DNA of 44,570 bases from Mycolicibacterium vaccae NBRC 14118 = CIP 105934 (GTDB lineage: Bacteria; Actinomycetota; Actinomycetes; Mycobacteriales; Mycobacteriaceae), in contig NZ_BCRS01000028.1 in NCBI RefSeq assembly GCF_001552715.1, positions 1 to 44,570 on the forward strand. The letters are read 5' to 3'. Of the stretch, positions 14,324-22,197 are shown one piece after another. The notes under the pieces are model-generated. The model was not told where the DNA came from and searched no databases. It saw only the letters and a list, made by a program, of their open reading frames with translations. The position numbers were made by a program, and so were the translations under genes. Within the stretch, counting starts at the first letter, position 1. Each line of letters begins with the position of its first letter.

Positions 14324-16458
14324 CCACCGGCGCTCACGCGCTTCCGGGGGAGACGGATTACCACGCGCTCAACGCGATGCTGAATCTGTACGACGCCGAA
14401 GGAAAGATTCAGTTCGAGAAGGACGTGCAGGCGACGCGGGAGTACTTCCTGCAGCACGTCAACCAGAACACGGTGTTCTTCCACAGCCAGGACGAAAAGC
14501 TCGACTACCTGATCGAGAAGGAGTACTACGAGCGCGAGGTGCTCGACCAGTACTCCCGCAACTTCGTCAAGAGCCTGCTGGACCGCGCGTACGCGAAGAA
14601 GTTCCGGTTCCCGACGTTCGTGGGGGCGTTCAAGTACTACACCTCCTACACGCTCAAGACCTTCGACGGGAAGCGTTATCTGGAGCGCTTCGAGGACCGC
14701 GTGGTGATGGTCGCGCTGACGCTGGCCGCGGGCGACACCGTACTGGCCGAGAAGCTTGTCGACGAGATCATCGACGGCCGGTTCCAGCCGGCCACCCCGA
14801 CGTTCCTGAACTCGGGCAAGAAGCAGCGCGGCGAACCGGTGAGCTGCTTCCTGCTGCGCATCGAGGACAACATGGAGTCCATCGGGCGCTCCATCAACTC
14901 CGCGCTGCAGCTGTCCAAGCGTGGTGGCGGAGTCGCGTTGCTGCTGACCAACATTCGTGAGCACGGCGCGCCGATCAAGAACATCGAGAACCAGAGCTCC
15001 GGGGTCATCCCGATCATGAAGCTGCTGGAGGATTCCTTCTCCTACGCCAACCAGTTGGGTGCCCGCCAGGGCGCCGGTGCGGTGTACCTGCACGCGCACC
15101 ATCCCGACATCTACCGCTTCCTGGACACCAAGCGGGAGAACGCCGACGAGAAGATCCGGATCAAGACGCTCTCACTGGGTGTGGTGATCCCCGACATCAC
15201 CTTCGAGCTGGCCAAGAAGAACGAGGACATGTACCTGTTCTCGCCGTACGACGTCGAGCGCGTCTACGGCGTGCCGTTCGCCGACATCTCGGTGACCGAG
15301 AAGTACTTCGAGATGGTCGACGACGCGCGGATCCGCAAGACCAAGATCAAGGCGCGCGAGTTCTTCCAGACGCTGGCCGAGCTGCAGTTCGAGTCGGGCT
15401 ACCCGTACATCATGTACGAGGATACGGTCAACAGGGCCAATCCTATTGACGGCAAGATCACCCACTCCAACCTGTGCTCGGAGATCTTGCAGGTCTCGAC
15501 ACCGTCGGAGTTCAACGACGATCTGTCCTACAAGAAGATCGGCAAGGACATCTCCTGCAACCTCGGTTCGCTGAACATCGCCAAGGCGATGGATTCACCG
15601 GATTTCGCCCAGACCATCGAGGTGGCGATCCGGGCGCTGACCGCGGTGAGCGACCAGACCCACATCACGTCGGTGCCGTCGATCGAGCAGGGCAACAACG
15701 ACTCCCACGCGATCGGCCTCGGGCAGATGAACCTGCACGGCTATCTCGCGCGCGAGCGGATCTTCTACGGCTCCGATGAGGGTGTGGACTTCACCAACAT
15801 CTACTTCTACACGGTGCTCTACCACGCCCTGAGTGCGTCGAATCAGATTGCCAAGGAACGGGGTCGGGCGTTCAAGGGCTTCGAGAAGTCCAAGTACGCG
15901 TCGGGGGAGTTCTTCGACAAGTACACCGATCAGGTGTGGGAACCCAAGACCGACAAGGTGCGCCAGCTCTTCTCGGATGCCGGCATTCGGATCCCCGACC
16001 AGGAGGACTGGAAGCGGCTCAAGGAGTCGGTGCGCGAGTACGGCATCTACAACCAGAACCTGCAGGCCGTGCCGCCGACCGGGTCGATCTCCTACATCAA
16101 CCACTCGACGAGCTCGATCCACCCGATCGCCAGCAAGGTGGAGATCCGCAAGGAAGGCAAGATCGGGCGTGTCTACTACCCGGCGCCTTACATGACGAAT
16201 GACAACCTGGAGTACTACCAGGACGCGTACGAGATCGGCTACGAGAAGGTCATCGACACCTACGCCGCGGCCACTCAGCATGTCGACCAGGGACTGAGCC
16301 TGACGCTGTTCTTCAAGGACACCGCCAGCACCCGCGACGTGAACAAGGCGCAGATCTACGCGTGGCGCAAGGGCATCAAGACGCTGTACTACATCCGGTT
16401 GCGTCAGATGGCCTTGGAGGGCACCGAAGTCGAGGGCTGCGTGTCCTGCATGCTGTGA
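14290..16458 (+). CDS. nrdE: Class Ib ribonucleoside-diphosphate reductase, alpha subunit
   Basis: The 722-residue catalytic subunit reduces ribonucleoside diphosphates to deoxy forms. Visible motifs: [20 protein letters not shown] with the first redox Cys, [16 protein letters not shown], the active-site loop HSNLCSEI with the thiyl Cys near residue 396, [14 protein letters not shown] with the second redox Cys, and the radical-transfer Tyr pair in TLYYIRL. The C-terminal EGCVSCML carries the two cysteines reduced by NrdH. The N-terminal ATP-cone of class Ia is absent, as expected for Ib. GTG 14290 is chosen for its GGAAGGA site (14276-14282) and the mycobacterial N-terminus; the frame opens earlier inside nrdI. 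nrdF is not adjacent: it lies at 30634. Confidence 0.96.
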   Translation: MSPTVTAAEPVTTGAHALPGETDYHALNAMLNLYDAEGKIQFEKDVQATREYFLQHVNQNTVFFHSQDEKLDYLIEKEYYEREVLDQYSRNFVKSLLDRAYAKKFRFPTFVGAFKYYTSYTLKTFDGKRYLERFEDRVVMVALTLAAGDTVLAEKLVDEIIDGRFQPATPTFLNSGKKQRGEPVSCFLLRIEDNMESIGRSINSALQLSKRGGGVALLLTNIREHGAPIKNIENQSSGVIPIMKLLEDSFSYANQLGARQGAGAVYLHAHHPDIYRFLDTKRENADEKIRIKTLSLGVVIPDITFELAKKNEDMYLFSPYDVERVYGVPFADISVTEKYFEMVDDARIRKTKIKAREFFQTLAELQFESGYPYIMYEDTVNRANPIDGKITHSNLCSEILQVSTPSEFNDDLSYKKIGKDISCNLGSLNIAKAMDSPDFAQTIEVAIRALTAVSDQTHITSVPSIEQGNNDSHAIGLGQMNLHGYLARERIFYGSDEGVDFTNIYFYTVLYHALSASNQIAKERGRAFKGFEKSKYASGEFFDKYTDQVWEPKTDKVRQLFSDAGIRIPDQEDWKRLKESVREYGIYNQNLQAVPPTGSISYINHSTSSIHPIASKVEIRKEGKIGRVYYPAPYMTNDNLEYYQDAYEIGYEKVIDTYAAATQHVDQGLSLTLFFKDTASTRDVNKAQIYAWRKGIKTLYYIRLRQMALEGTEVEGCVSCML

Positions 16459-16469
16459 CAGCAGACTGA

Positions 16470-16527
16470 CGAGTGTGGGGGTTATGCACGCGAATCGACG
16501 ATTCTGCGGGCATAACCCCCACACTCG
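16470..16527. terminator. 18-bp perfect hairpin, bidirectional terminator
   Basis: CGAGTGTGGGGGTTATGC (16470-16487) is the exact reverse complement of 16510-16527. The 22-base loop has a further GAATC/GATTC pairing. It lies 11 bases after nrdE and 18 bases from the stop of the convergent DUF5997 gene. The two arms supply GTTAT/ATAAC edges but no T-run. Confidence 0.75.
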
Positions 16528-16545
16528 GTTTCCGGCCGGCTCGGC

Positions 16546-16932
16546 TCAGTTCTCGCGAGCCTGCTCGGCCCGCACGGATTTGAGGCGGCGCTGCTCACGC
16601 AGTACCTCCTGGTAGCTCTCGCGTTCGGCGACCAGCCACTCCGGCTTCTCCTCGAGCAGCGCATCGATCTGCTCGGTGGTGAGCGCATTGTCGACGTCGT
16701 TGCGCGCCAGCGCGGCGATCGAGATACCGAGCTTGGCTGCCACCAGGTTCTTCGGGTGCGGTCCGTTCTTGCGGAGGTCCTTGAGCCATTGCGGCGGGTC
16801 CTCCTGCAGCGCGGCCAGCTCGGCGCGGGTGATCGCGTTCTGCTGAAACTCCGCAGGCGTCGCGGGTAAGTACACGTCCAACTTCTTGGCCGCCGTGGCG
16901 GGTTTCATGGACTGGGCGTTCGGCCTGCTCAT
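16546..16932 (-). CDS. DUF5997-family protein
   Basis: The 128-residue, helix-rich, charged protein starts MSRPNAQSMKPATAAKKLDVYLPATPAEF. It has a conserved-looking middle (ITRAELAALQEDPPQWLKDLRKNGPHPK, then AAKLGISIAAL) and ends in an Arg/Glu-rich helix. This pattern fits the actinobacterial DUF5997 family, whose function is unknown. The segment PKNLVAAKLGISIAALARNDV resembles a small helix-turn-helix, so a DNA-binding role is possible. It is divergent from the LysR-like gene; the two starts are 40 bases apart. A TAAGCT hexamer (complement of 16939-16944) lies 6 bases before ATG 16932, so this mRNA is probably leaderless. The nrdE hairpin ends it. Confidence 0.75.
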   Translation of the reverse strand: MSRPNAQSMKPATAAKKLDVYLPATPAEFQQNAITRAELAALQEDPPQWLKDLRKNGPHPKNLVAAKLGISIAALARNDVDNALTTEQIDALLEEKPEWLVAERESYQEVLREQRRLKSVRAEQAREN

Positions 16933-16938
16933 GGCCTC

Positions 16939-16966
16939 AGCTTATCGAGGCGCCCGACGATAGCCT
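16939..16966. promoter_or_regulatory. Compact divergent pair of leaderless promoters
   Basis: TAAGCT on the minus strand (16939-16944) and TAGCCT on the plus strand (16961-16966) are -10-like hexamers. Each ends exactly 6 bases before a start codon: ATG 16932 and GTG 16973. The predicted transcription starts coincide with both initiation codons. The promoters are only 16 bases apart, so they probably exclude each other. Confidence 0.6.
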
Positions 16967-16972
16967 GATGCG

Positions 16973-17680
16973 GTGACGCTCTCGCTGGTCCTCGGCTATG
17001 TCCCCGGTGGGACGCCCGCGAAGTGGGCCCGGATCTGGGCACAACGCCATCCCGAAACCCCGTTGGAATTGCGCACCGTGGCCGCGGCGGACGCGGCCGC
17101 CGCCGTGCGCGCCGGCGATCTCGACGTGGCGGTGCTGCGGCTGCCCGCCGACACGTCCGGGCTGGCCGTCATCCCCCTCTACGAGGAGACGACGGTCGCC
17201 GTGGTGCCGACCGATCACCTGCTCAGCGCCGGCGACGAGATCACCGCCGCCGACCTCGTCGACGAGCCGGTCCTGCGCCCGCTCGACACGGTCGTGCCCT
17301 GGCCGGACGCCCCAGGCGTGCCCGTCGATCACCGACCCGAAACCACCGGCGACGCAATGGAACTCGTTGCCGCAGGGATGGGTGTGCTCATCGTTCCCCA
17401 GTCTCTGGCGCGGCTGTATCACCGCAAGGACCTCGCGTACCGCCCGATCGTCGACGCGCCCACCTGCCCCGTCGCGCTCGCCTTCCCGGAGGGACCGCAG
17501 ACGCCGCTGGTCGAGGAGTTCGTCGGGATCGTCCGGGGTCGCAAACCGGGCTCGTCGCGCGGCCAGAGCGAGTCGGCACCCAAACGCACCGCACGGGAGA
17601 AAACCCTGGCCAAGCAGGCCGCCCGTGCCGCCGCGGGGAAGACCGCGCGCAAACCGGGCCGTCCCCGCGGCCGCCGCTGA
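16973..17680 (+). CDS. LysR-type substrate-binding-domain protein lacking an HTH, with AT-hook-like tail
   Basis: The 235-residue protein begins directly with the effector-binding domain of LysR regulators (SLVLGYVPGGTPAKWARIW; AVRAGDLDVAVLRLP; PLYEETTVAVVPTDH; GDAMELVAAGMGVLIVPQSLA). LysR regulators normally carry about 60-90 residues of winged HTH before this domain; none fits here because the gene starts 40 bases from the divergent DUF5997 start. After about residue 190 comes a low-complexity Lys/Arg/Ala tail ending TARKPGRPRGRR, whose GRP core flanked by basic residues matches the AT-hook pattern. It may bind DNA through the tail or act with DUF5997. The GTG start sits at the predicted leaderless transcription start. 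Ligand unknown. Confidence 0.75.
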   Translation: MTLSLVLGYVPGGTPAKWARIWAQRHPETPLELRTVAAADAAAAVRAGDLDVAVLRLPADTSGLAVIPLYEETTVAVVPTDHLLSAGDEITAADLVDEPVLRPLDTVVPWPDAPGVPVDHRPETTGDAMELVAAGMGVLIVPQSLARLYHRKDLAYRPIVDAPTCPVALAFPEGPQTPLVEEFVGIVRGRKPGSSRGQSESAPKRTAREKTLAKQAARAAAGKTARKPGRPRGRR

Positions 17681-17714
17681 CGCGCCCGGGCGGTTCCGTC
17701 GGCGGCCCGCCACA

Positions 17715-17733
17715 GAAGGTAAGGCTTGCCTAT
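17715..17733 (+). promoter_or_regulatory. Possible IdeR/DtxR-type iron box
   Basis: The 19-mer GAAGGTAAGGCTTGCCTAT matches 13 of 19 positions of the IdeR consensus TTAGGTTAGGCTAACCTAA, including both AGG/CCTA cores. A partial second site (AAGGCTACCCT, 17736-17746) follows. Functional IdeR boxes usually match better, so this is tentative. It lies 55 bases before the start of the secreted-protein gene. Confidence 0.35.
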
Positions 17734-17756
17734 TGAAGGCTACCCTCCTACATTAA

Positions 17757-17772
17757 CCGGAATAGTTTCCGG
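17757..17772. promoter_or_regulatory. Palindrome CCGGAA-tagt-TTCCGG before the secreted-protein gene
   Basis: A perfect 6-bp inverted repeat with a 4-base centre lies 15 bases before ATG 17788. It could be an operator for the downstream operon's own SufR-like regulator or part of the 5' UTR as a hairpin. Confidence 0.4.
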
Positions 17773-17787
17773 TAAATGAGGAGCGTG

Positions 17788-18288
17788 ATGGTGCGACGGT
17801 TTCGCGGCCCGGCGGTAGCAGTGTTCGCCTCGGCGATGGTGCTGCTGACCTCCGTGCCGGCCCCGACGGCGGCTGCCGATCCGGAAATCCACGCCGACCC
17901 GCAGAGCCTGGACGAGTTCGCGATCACCTCCGAGGTGCCGACGCTGGCCGAGCTCGACGCCCAGATCCGGCTGCTGGTCGCCACGCCCGCGCCGGACTGG
18001 GTGAAGGCCGCGCAGCTCGAAGGTGGATCCCGTGCGGTGGTGGTGCCGAAGATGATCTACCGCGTCGGTTTCTTCCGGTCGCCGAAGGGGTCCAGCATGG
18101 TGACGGGCCCGGAGACCCACGACGTCGACCGGCACACGGCGGTGATCAACGCGAGCCGCCAGGGTGCGCCGACCGTTCAGGTGGTCGCGGAGTGGCGCCG
18201 TATCGACGGCCGCTGGGTGCTGGCGAGCAAGTCGCTGTGCAACGGCATCAAGACCATCGGCCTGCCGATTCCCTGCAACTTCGAATGA
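17788..18288 (+). CDS. Secreted MTB12/CFP2-like protein
   Basis: The 166-residue protein has a clear Sec signal peptide (MVRRFRGPAVAVFASAMVLL, small residues to about residue 29, probable cleavage before DPEI). The mature part has VPTLAELDAQIRLL followed by AAQLEGGSRAVVV, then a beta-rich region ending with two cysteines in SLCNGIKTIGLPIPCNFE. This order resembles the low-molecular-weight antigen MTB12 fold (VPTAAQL, then LVEGG, ending in a final strand WMLS). There is no lipobox. Function unknown; family members are extracellular or cell-envelope antigens. ATG 17788 is chosen for GAGGAG at 17778-17783; ATG 17776 is possible. The stop overlaps the ABC ATPase start as ATGA. Confidence 0.7.
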   Translation: MVRRFRGPAVAVFASAMVLLTSVPAPTAAADPEIHADPQSLDEFAITSEVPTLAELDAQIRLLVATPAPDWVKAAQLEGGSRAVVVPKMIYRVGFFRSPKGSSMVTGPETHDVDRHTAVINASRQGAPTVQVVAEWRRIDGRWVLASKSLCNGIKTIGLPIPCNFE

Positions 18289-18986
18289 TCGAAACCCAGC
18301 ACCTGACAAAGTCTTTCGGGTCCAAACGGGCCGTCGACGACGTCACGGTCGGTTTCCCCGCCGGTGCGGTGACCGCACTGCTCGGTCTCAACGGCGCCGG
18401 CAAGACCACACTTCTGCGGCTGGTCGCCGGTCTGGACCGCCCGGACGCCGGCACCGTCACCGTCAGCGGCCGCGCGCCGTGCGGTGACCCCCGTCTGGTG
18501 GGGGTGCATCTGGGGCCGGGTGCACTGGACCCCAACCACACCGTCACCCGGCACCTGCGCTGGCTGGCCGCGCTGGCCGGGGCCGAGCGGAGCCGCGTCG
18601 GGGAGGTCGTCGAGGAAGCCGGGCTGACCCCACACGGTCGCGACCGCGTCGGGACGCTGTCGCTGGGCGCCCGGCAGCGCCTGTCCATCGCCGGCGCGCT
18701 GCTGTGCCGGCCGCAGGCCCTGCTCTTCGACGAGCCGCTCAACGGGCTCGACGTACCCGGGATCGTCTGGTTCCGCGGACTTCTCCGGCAGCTGGCCGAC
18801 ACCGGGTGCGCTGTCGTGCTGGCCACCCACCTGCTCTCCGAGGTCGTGCTGTCCGCCGACCGGGTCGTGCTGCTGCAGGGCGGCCGGCCCCGCGCGGACG
18901 GCCCGCTGAGCGAGGTGGTCCCGGCCGCCGCCGAACCGCGCGACTGGCTGGAGGACACCCTGCTCGACTGCGTGGCATGCAGATGA
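18285..18986 (+). CDS. ABC transporter ATP-binding protein
   Basis: The 233-residue ATPase has Walker A GLNGAGKTTLL at about residues 33-43, a slightly divergent signature LSLGARQRLS (in place of LSGGQ) at about residue 126, Walker B ALLFDEPLNGLD at about residue 146, and the switch His in VLATHLLSE. This is the type that partners ABC-2-like export permeases. ATG 18285 overlaps the upstream stop as ATGA, and its own stop overlaps the permease start at 18983 in the same way, so the three genes are translationally coupled. The unusual signature sequence lacks the second Gly-Gln but keeps the Ser. Confidence 0.9.
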   Translation: MIETQHLTKSFGSKRAVDDVTVGFPAGAVTALLGLNGAGKTTLLRLVAGLDRPDAGTVTVSGRAPCGDPRLVGVHLGPGALDPNHTVTRHLRWLAALAGAERSRVGEVVEEAGLTPHGRDRVGTLSLGARQRLSIAGALLCRPQALLFDEPLNGLDVPGIVWFRGLLRQLADTGCAVVLATHLLSEVVLSADRVVLLQGGRPRADGPLSEVVPAAAEPRDWLEDTLLDCVACR

Positions 18987-19765
18987 GCGCCGCCCTGGTC
19001 CTGCGCAGCGTGCGGGCCGAGACCGTGCGGACCGCGGGGCGCAGCCGGCTGTGGACCGTTCTGGTGCCTGCCGCGGTGGCCCTGCCTGCGGCGATCACCC
19101 TCGCGATCGCGATCGCCGCCGAGACCTTCGCGCGCATCCCCGGGCAGATCTCGGTGCTGCAGGTGCCCACGTCCAACGCGGCGTACTGGGTCATCACCGT
19201 TACCACCGTCGTCGTCGCACTCGCCGCCGCAGATGGGCAGACCTCGGAGAACCGTTACCGCACAGGCGAACATGTGCGCCTCGCCGCGCCGCGGCAGTGG
19301 GCCGTGCTGGCGGGCCGGTGGCTGTTCTACGGGGTGCTGGGCGCCGCGGTGTCGGTTGCCACGCTGGTCGTCGTGCTGGTGGGCCTGCCCGCACTCGCAC
19401 CGCTGGTGTACGGCGCGGTCTCGGTGACCGACCCGGTCGCGGTGCGGTTGCTGTGGACGGTCCCGCTGCTGAGCTTCTTCGCCGCAGGCGCCGGAATCGG
19501 CATCGGCGCGCTGATCCGCTCACCCCTGGGCGCCCCCGCGGTGATCCTGCTGTGGGTCTACGCCTTCGAGTCCGCGGCCGGGTACCTGCCCAACGGCGCG
19601 TTCCTGCAACGCTTCATGCCCGTGCTCAACGGCGTGTTCGCCACCGGCCAGGACGCCGTGCTGACCCCTCCGTGGGGACAGAACCCCGCGCTGCTCTATG
19701 TGTGTTCACTGTTCACGGCGATCTTCGTGGTCGCCGCTGTCGAAAGGACTGTCCGTCATGGCTGA
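18983..19765 (+). CDS. ABC-2-type transporter permease
   Basis: This 260-residue hydrophobic protein has about six predicted membrane helices: residues 25-46, 65-85, 106-130, 150-175, 180-200 and 236-255. The short cytoplasmic N-terminus is MSAALVLRSVRAETVRTAGRSR. The size and layout fit the membrane subunit of an ABC-2 exporter working with the preceding ATPase. The substrate is not evident; the neighbouring secreted protein and methyltransferase suggest export of a modified small molecule or lipid, as inference. ATG 18983 (ATGA overlap) is preferred to ATG 18977. The 3' end overlaps the methyltransferase start by 8 bases. Confidence 0.82.
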   Translation: MSAALVLRSVRAETVRTAGRSRLWTVLVPAAVALPAAITLAIAIAAETFARIPGQISVLQVPTSNAAYWVITVTTVVVALAAADGQTSENRYRTGEHVRLAAPRQWAVLAGRWLFYGVLGAAVSVATLVVVLVGLPALAPLVYGAVSVTDPVAVRLLWTVPLLSFFAAGAGIGIGALIRSPLGAPAVILLWVYAFESAAGYLPNGAFLQRFMPVLNGVFATGQDAVLTPPWGQNPALLYVCSLFTAIFVVAAVERTVRHG

Positions 19766-20558
19766 TTCACCCCTGCCGCTCGCCGAGCGCTCCGATGCCG
19801 ATCTGCCGGGCCACTGGCTCCTGGCCCGGCTCGGCAAGCGCGTGTTGCGCCCCGGCGGACTGGAGCTGACCACCCGGCTGCTCGCGGCGGCCCGCATCGG
19901 CGGCAGCGACGTCGTCGAGCTGGGTCCCGGACTGGGGCGCACCGCGACCGACATCGTCGCTGCGCGGCCCGGCTCCTACGTCGGCGTCGACGACACCGCC
20001 GCGGCCACCGAGAACGTCCGCGCCATCGTCGCACCGGTCGGCGGCACGGTGGTGGTGGCCGACGCGGCGACCACCGGCCTGCCCGACGGTAGCGCCGACG
20101 TGGTCGTCGGCGAGGCGATGTTGACCATGCAGGGCGACAAGGCCAAGCGCGCGATCATCGCCGAGGCGTTCCGGGTGCTCCGCCCCGGCGGCCGCTACGC
20201 GATCCACGAACTGGGACTCACCCCCGACGATCTGTCCCAGGACATCAAGGACGACATCCGGCGTGAGATGTCCCGGGCGATCAAGGTCAACGCCCGTCCG
20301 CTGACCACCGCCGAGTGGACGCAGCTGCTGACCGAGGCGGGTTTCGAGATCGAGACCGTCGACCACGCCCCGATGGCGCTTCTCAATCCCGCCCGGGTGC
20401 TGGCCGACGAAGGCGTCCTCGGTGCGCTGCGCATCGTCGGCAACCTGGTCCGGCGTCCCGCGGCCCGGCGCCGGGTGCTGGGCATGCGCGGAACCTTCCA
20501 GCGGTACCGGCGCTCGCTGACCGCGGTCGCGGTGGTCGGTGTCGTTCCGGGTCAGTGA
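19758..20558 (+). CDS. Class I SAM-dependent methyltransferase
   Basis: The 266-residue protein has a Rossmann methyltransferase core: motif I VVELGPGLGRTATDI at about residues 52-66, the acidic loop VGVDDT at about residue 74, motif II/III region LPDGSADVVVGEAMLTMQ, and FRVLRPGGRYAIHELGL at about residue 145. This is the UbiE/COQ5-like class that methylates small molecules or quinone/lipid precursors. A basic C-terminal segment (RRPAARRRVLGMRG) follows. Because it overlaps the permease gene it belongs to the same operon. GAAAGGA at 19742-19748 precedes ATG 19758. The substrate is unknown. Confidence 0.85.
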   Translation: MADSPLPLAERSDADLPGHWLLARLGKRVLRPGGLELTTRLLAAARIGGSDVVELGPGLGRTATDIVAARPGSYVGVDDTAAATENVRAIVAPVGGTVVVADAATTGLPDGSADVVVGEAMLTMQGDKAKRAIIAEAFRVLRPGGRYAIHELGLTPDDLSQDIKDDIRREMSRAIKVNARPLTTAEWTQLLTEAGFEIETVDHAPMALLNPARVLADEGVLGALRIVGNLVRRPAARRRVLGMRGTFQRYRRSLTAVAVVGVVPGQ

Positions 20559-20570
20559 CACACTTGACCC

Positions 20571-21245
20571 ATGGCAGGAGTGGGCCACGACGCCGACGAG
20601 ACGTCAGACCGCGGAGCCGGCCGGCAGCGCCAGAGGGTGCTGGGTCTCTTACGCGAGGCGAAGCAACCGGTCGACGCCCACTGCGTCGCCGACACCTTGC
20701 GCATCCATGTCACCACCGCACGCTTCCATCTGGCGGCCCTGGAGGCCCAGGGGTACGTGCGCCGGGGCGGCAGTCTGCGTGCAGGGGCGGGCCGGCCCAA
20801 GCTGACCTACGAACTCGCGCCGAGGCTCGACTACGCCGACATCGTGTCGCTGTTCGCCACCCATCTGGGCGGCACGCCCGAGGAACGCGAAGCGCGGGCG
20901 CGGCGCATCGGCGCCGATCTGGCGCACCGGGTGCGGCTGGCCCGGCCGCGCGAGGAGACCTCGATCGGCGACCTCGTCGTGACCACCTTGAGCGAGTTGG
21001 GTTTTCAGGTGCGCTCGGTGCTGTCGTCGTTCGGCGAGGTGACAATCCAGTTGTGCACGTGTCCGCTCGCCGAAGTGGCCAGGACAGCGCCCGAGGTGGT
21101 CCGCGGCATCCAGCAGGGCCTGATTCAGGAGGTGGTCGACCTGAACGCCGGGTCAATCGGAGGAAACTACAGCGTCGCGGTGACACCGGATCCGCACGCC
21201 GGGTCGTGCGAAGTCGGTTTGGTACTTCGCCCGGCCCAGAACTGA
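20571..21245 (+). CDS. SufR-like winged-HTH regulator with conserved cysteines
   Basis: This 224-residue regulator has an N-terminal winged HTH (QRVLGLLREAKQPVDAHCVADTLRIHVTTARFHLAALEAQGYVRR-type pattern, about residues 19-65), with the wing in GGSLRAGAGRPKLTYEL. The C-terminal half has LCTCPLAEVARTAPEVV at about residue 160 and GSCEVGL near the end. This Cys-x-Cys...Cys spacing resembles SufR-type regulators that bind an iron-sulfur cluster. A cluster-sensing role fits the possible iron box at the operon head but is inferred. ATG 20571 lies 12 bases after the methyltransferase stop. The cupin gene follows 25 bases downstream. Confidence 0.75.
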   Translation: MAGVGHDADETSDRGAGRQRQRVLGLLREAKQPVDAHCVADTLRIHVTTARFHLAALEAQGYVRRGGSLRAGAGRPKLTYELAPRLDYADIVSLFATHLGGTPEEREARARRIGADLAHRVRLARPREETSIGDLVVTTLSELGFQVRSVLSSFGEVTIQLCTCPLAEVARTAPEVVRGIQQGLIQEVVDLNAGSIGGNYSVAVTPDPHAGSCEVGLVLRPAQN

Positions 21246-21270
21246 CGACAGATCGGGAAGGACGGAACGG

Positions 21271-21615
21271 GTGAACACCAATCAGGACGTGATCTCCTTG
21301 CGAGGGCTCGGCGAGGAGCAACTCGGCGCAGCGCGCGAAGCCCGCGCGGGACGCGCCGCGCACTCGGTGTACGGCGGCCAGGAACGCACCCTGCGCCAGA
21401 CGGTGCTCGCGCTCACCGCGGGCAACCGGCTCGACGATCACGAAAGCCCCGGCGAAGCAACGCTTCTGGTGCTGCGTGGCCGCGTCCAGATCGGCTCCGC
21501 GACGAGCACGATCGAGGGCGGGGAAGGCGACTACCTGGTGATACCCGAGGAGCGGCACAACCTGGTGGCGCTGGAGGACTCCGTCGTGCTGCTGACCGTG
21601 GTGCCGCGCCGCTGA
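21271..21615 (+). CDS. Small cupin-domain protein
   Basis: The 114-residue single-domain cupin contains the two cupin blocks: LTAGNRLDDHESPGEATLLVLRGRVQI (residues 49-75, with a His and Glu in metal-ligand positions) and GEGDYLVIPEERHNLVALEDSVVLLTVV (residues 85-112). These proteins may bind metal and a small ligand or act as sensors; no enzyme activity can be assigned. The GTG start at 21271 follows GGAAGGACGGAACGG. It is directly behind the SufR-like regulator, probably co-transcribed, and convergent with the VOC gene (4 bases between stops). Confidence 0.78.
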   Translation: MNTNQDVISLRGLGEEQLGAAREARAGRAAHSVYGGQERTLRQTVLALTAGNRLDDHESPGEATLLVLRGRVQIGSATSTIEGGEGDYLVIPEERHNLVALEDSVVLLTVVPRR

Positions 21616-21619
21616 CGGC

Positions 21620-22036
21620 TCAGATCGTCAGCGTGCCGTCGTCGTTGATCGTCCACTCGGGGTTGCGTGCGACCTCCCAGACGTGGCCGTCGGGGTCGGC
21701 GAAGTACCCCGAGTAGCCGCCCCAGAACACCCTCTCGGCCGGCTTCAGGAGTGTCGCTCCGGCCGCCTCGGCCTGGGCGAGCACGGCGTCGACGTCGGCT
21801 TCGGTGCGCTGATTGATCGCGATCGTGATGCCGCTGAAGCGTCCGTCGACCGGATGGTGGGCGTCCTCGGCGAGGTCCGTGCGGCCGAACAACGCCAACG
21901 CGATCCCGGGCAGCTGGTAGAACACCACACCCTCCGGGGCCGCGGCGGGCGCCCAGCCCAGGCCCTGCTCGTAGAACCGGCGGGCCCGGTCGAGATCGTC
22001 GACGCCGAGGGTGATCAGGCTGATGCGTTGCTCCAT
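21620..22036 (-). CDS. VOC-family (glyoxalase/bleomycin-resistance fold) protein
   Basis: The 138-residue protein has two beta-alpha-beta-beta-beta modules: ISLITLGVDDLDRARRFYEQGLGW at residues 4-27 and ITIAINQRTEADVDAVLAQAEAAGATLLKP in the middle, then YFADPDGHVWEVARNPEW with the metal-ligand Glu. The motif pattern is that of the large VOC superfamily; no specific substrate can be named. ATG 22036 is chosen because AGAGGGAG precedes it at 8 bases, rather than GTG 22045. It stands alone on the minus strand, divergent from the MFS gene. Confidence 0.82.
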   Translation of the reverse strand: MEQRISLITLGVDDLDRARRFYEQGLGWAPAAAPEGVVFYQLPGIALALFGRTDLAEDAHHPVDGRFSGITIAINQRTEADVDAVLAQAEAAGATLLKPAERVFWGGYSGYFADPDGHVWEVARNPEWTINDDGTLTI

Positions 22037-22197
22037 GGGTGTCACTCCCTCTGACTTCGTGGGTAGGGGGTCGACCGCTGGTCCTGCAGGGTCGAGCAGC
22101 CCGGTTCGGAAGCTACCCCACCCGGTGGGCCGCGCGGGATCGCCCGATTTGGATGGCGTAGGTCACACTTCTCGTTCAAGTGGGTATGAGACCGACC

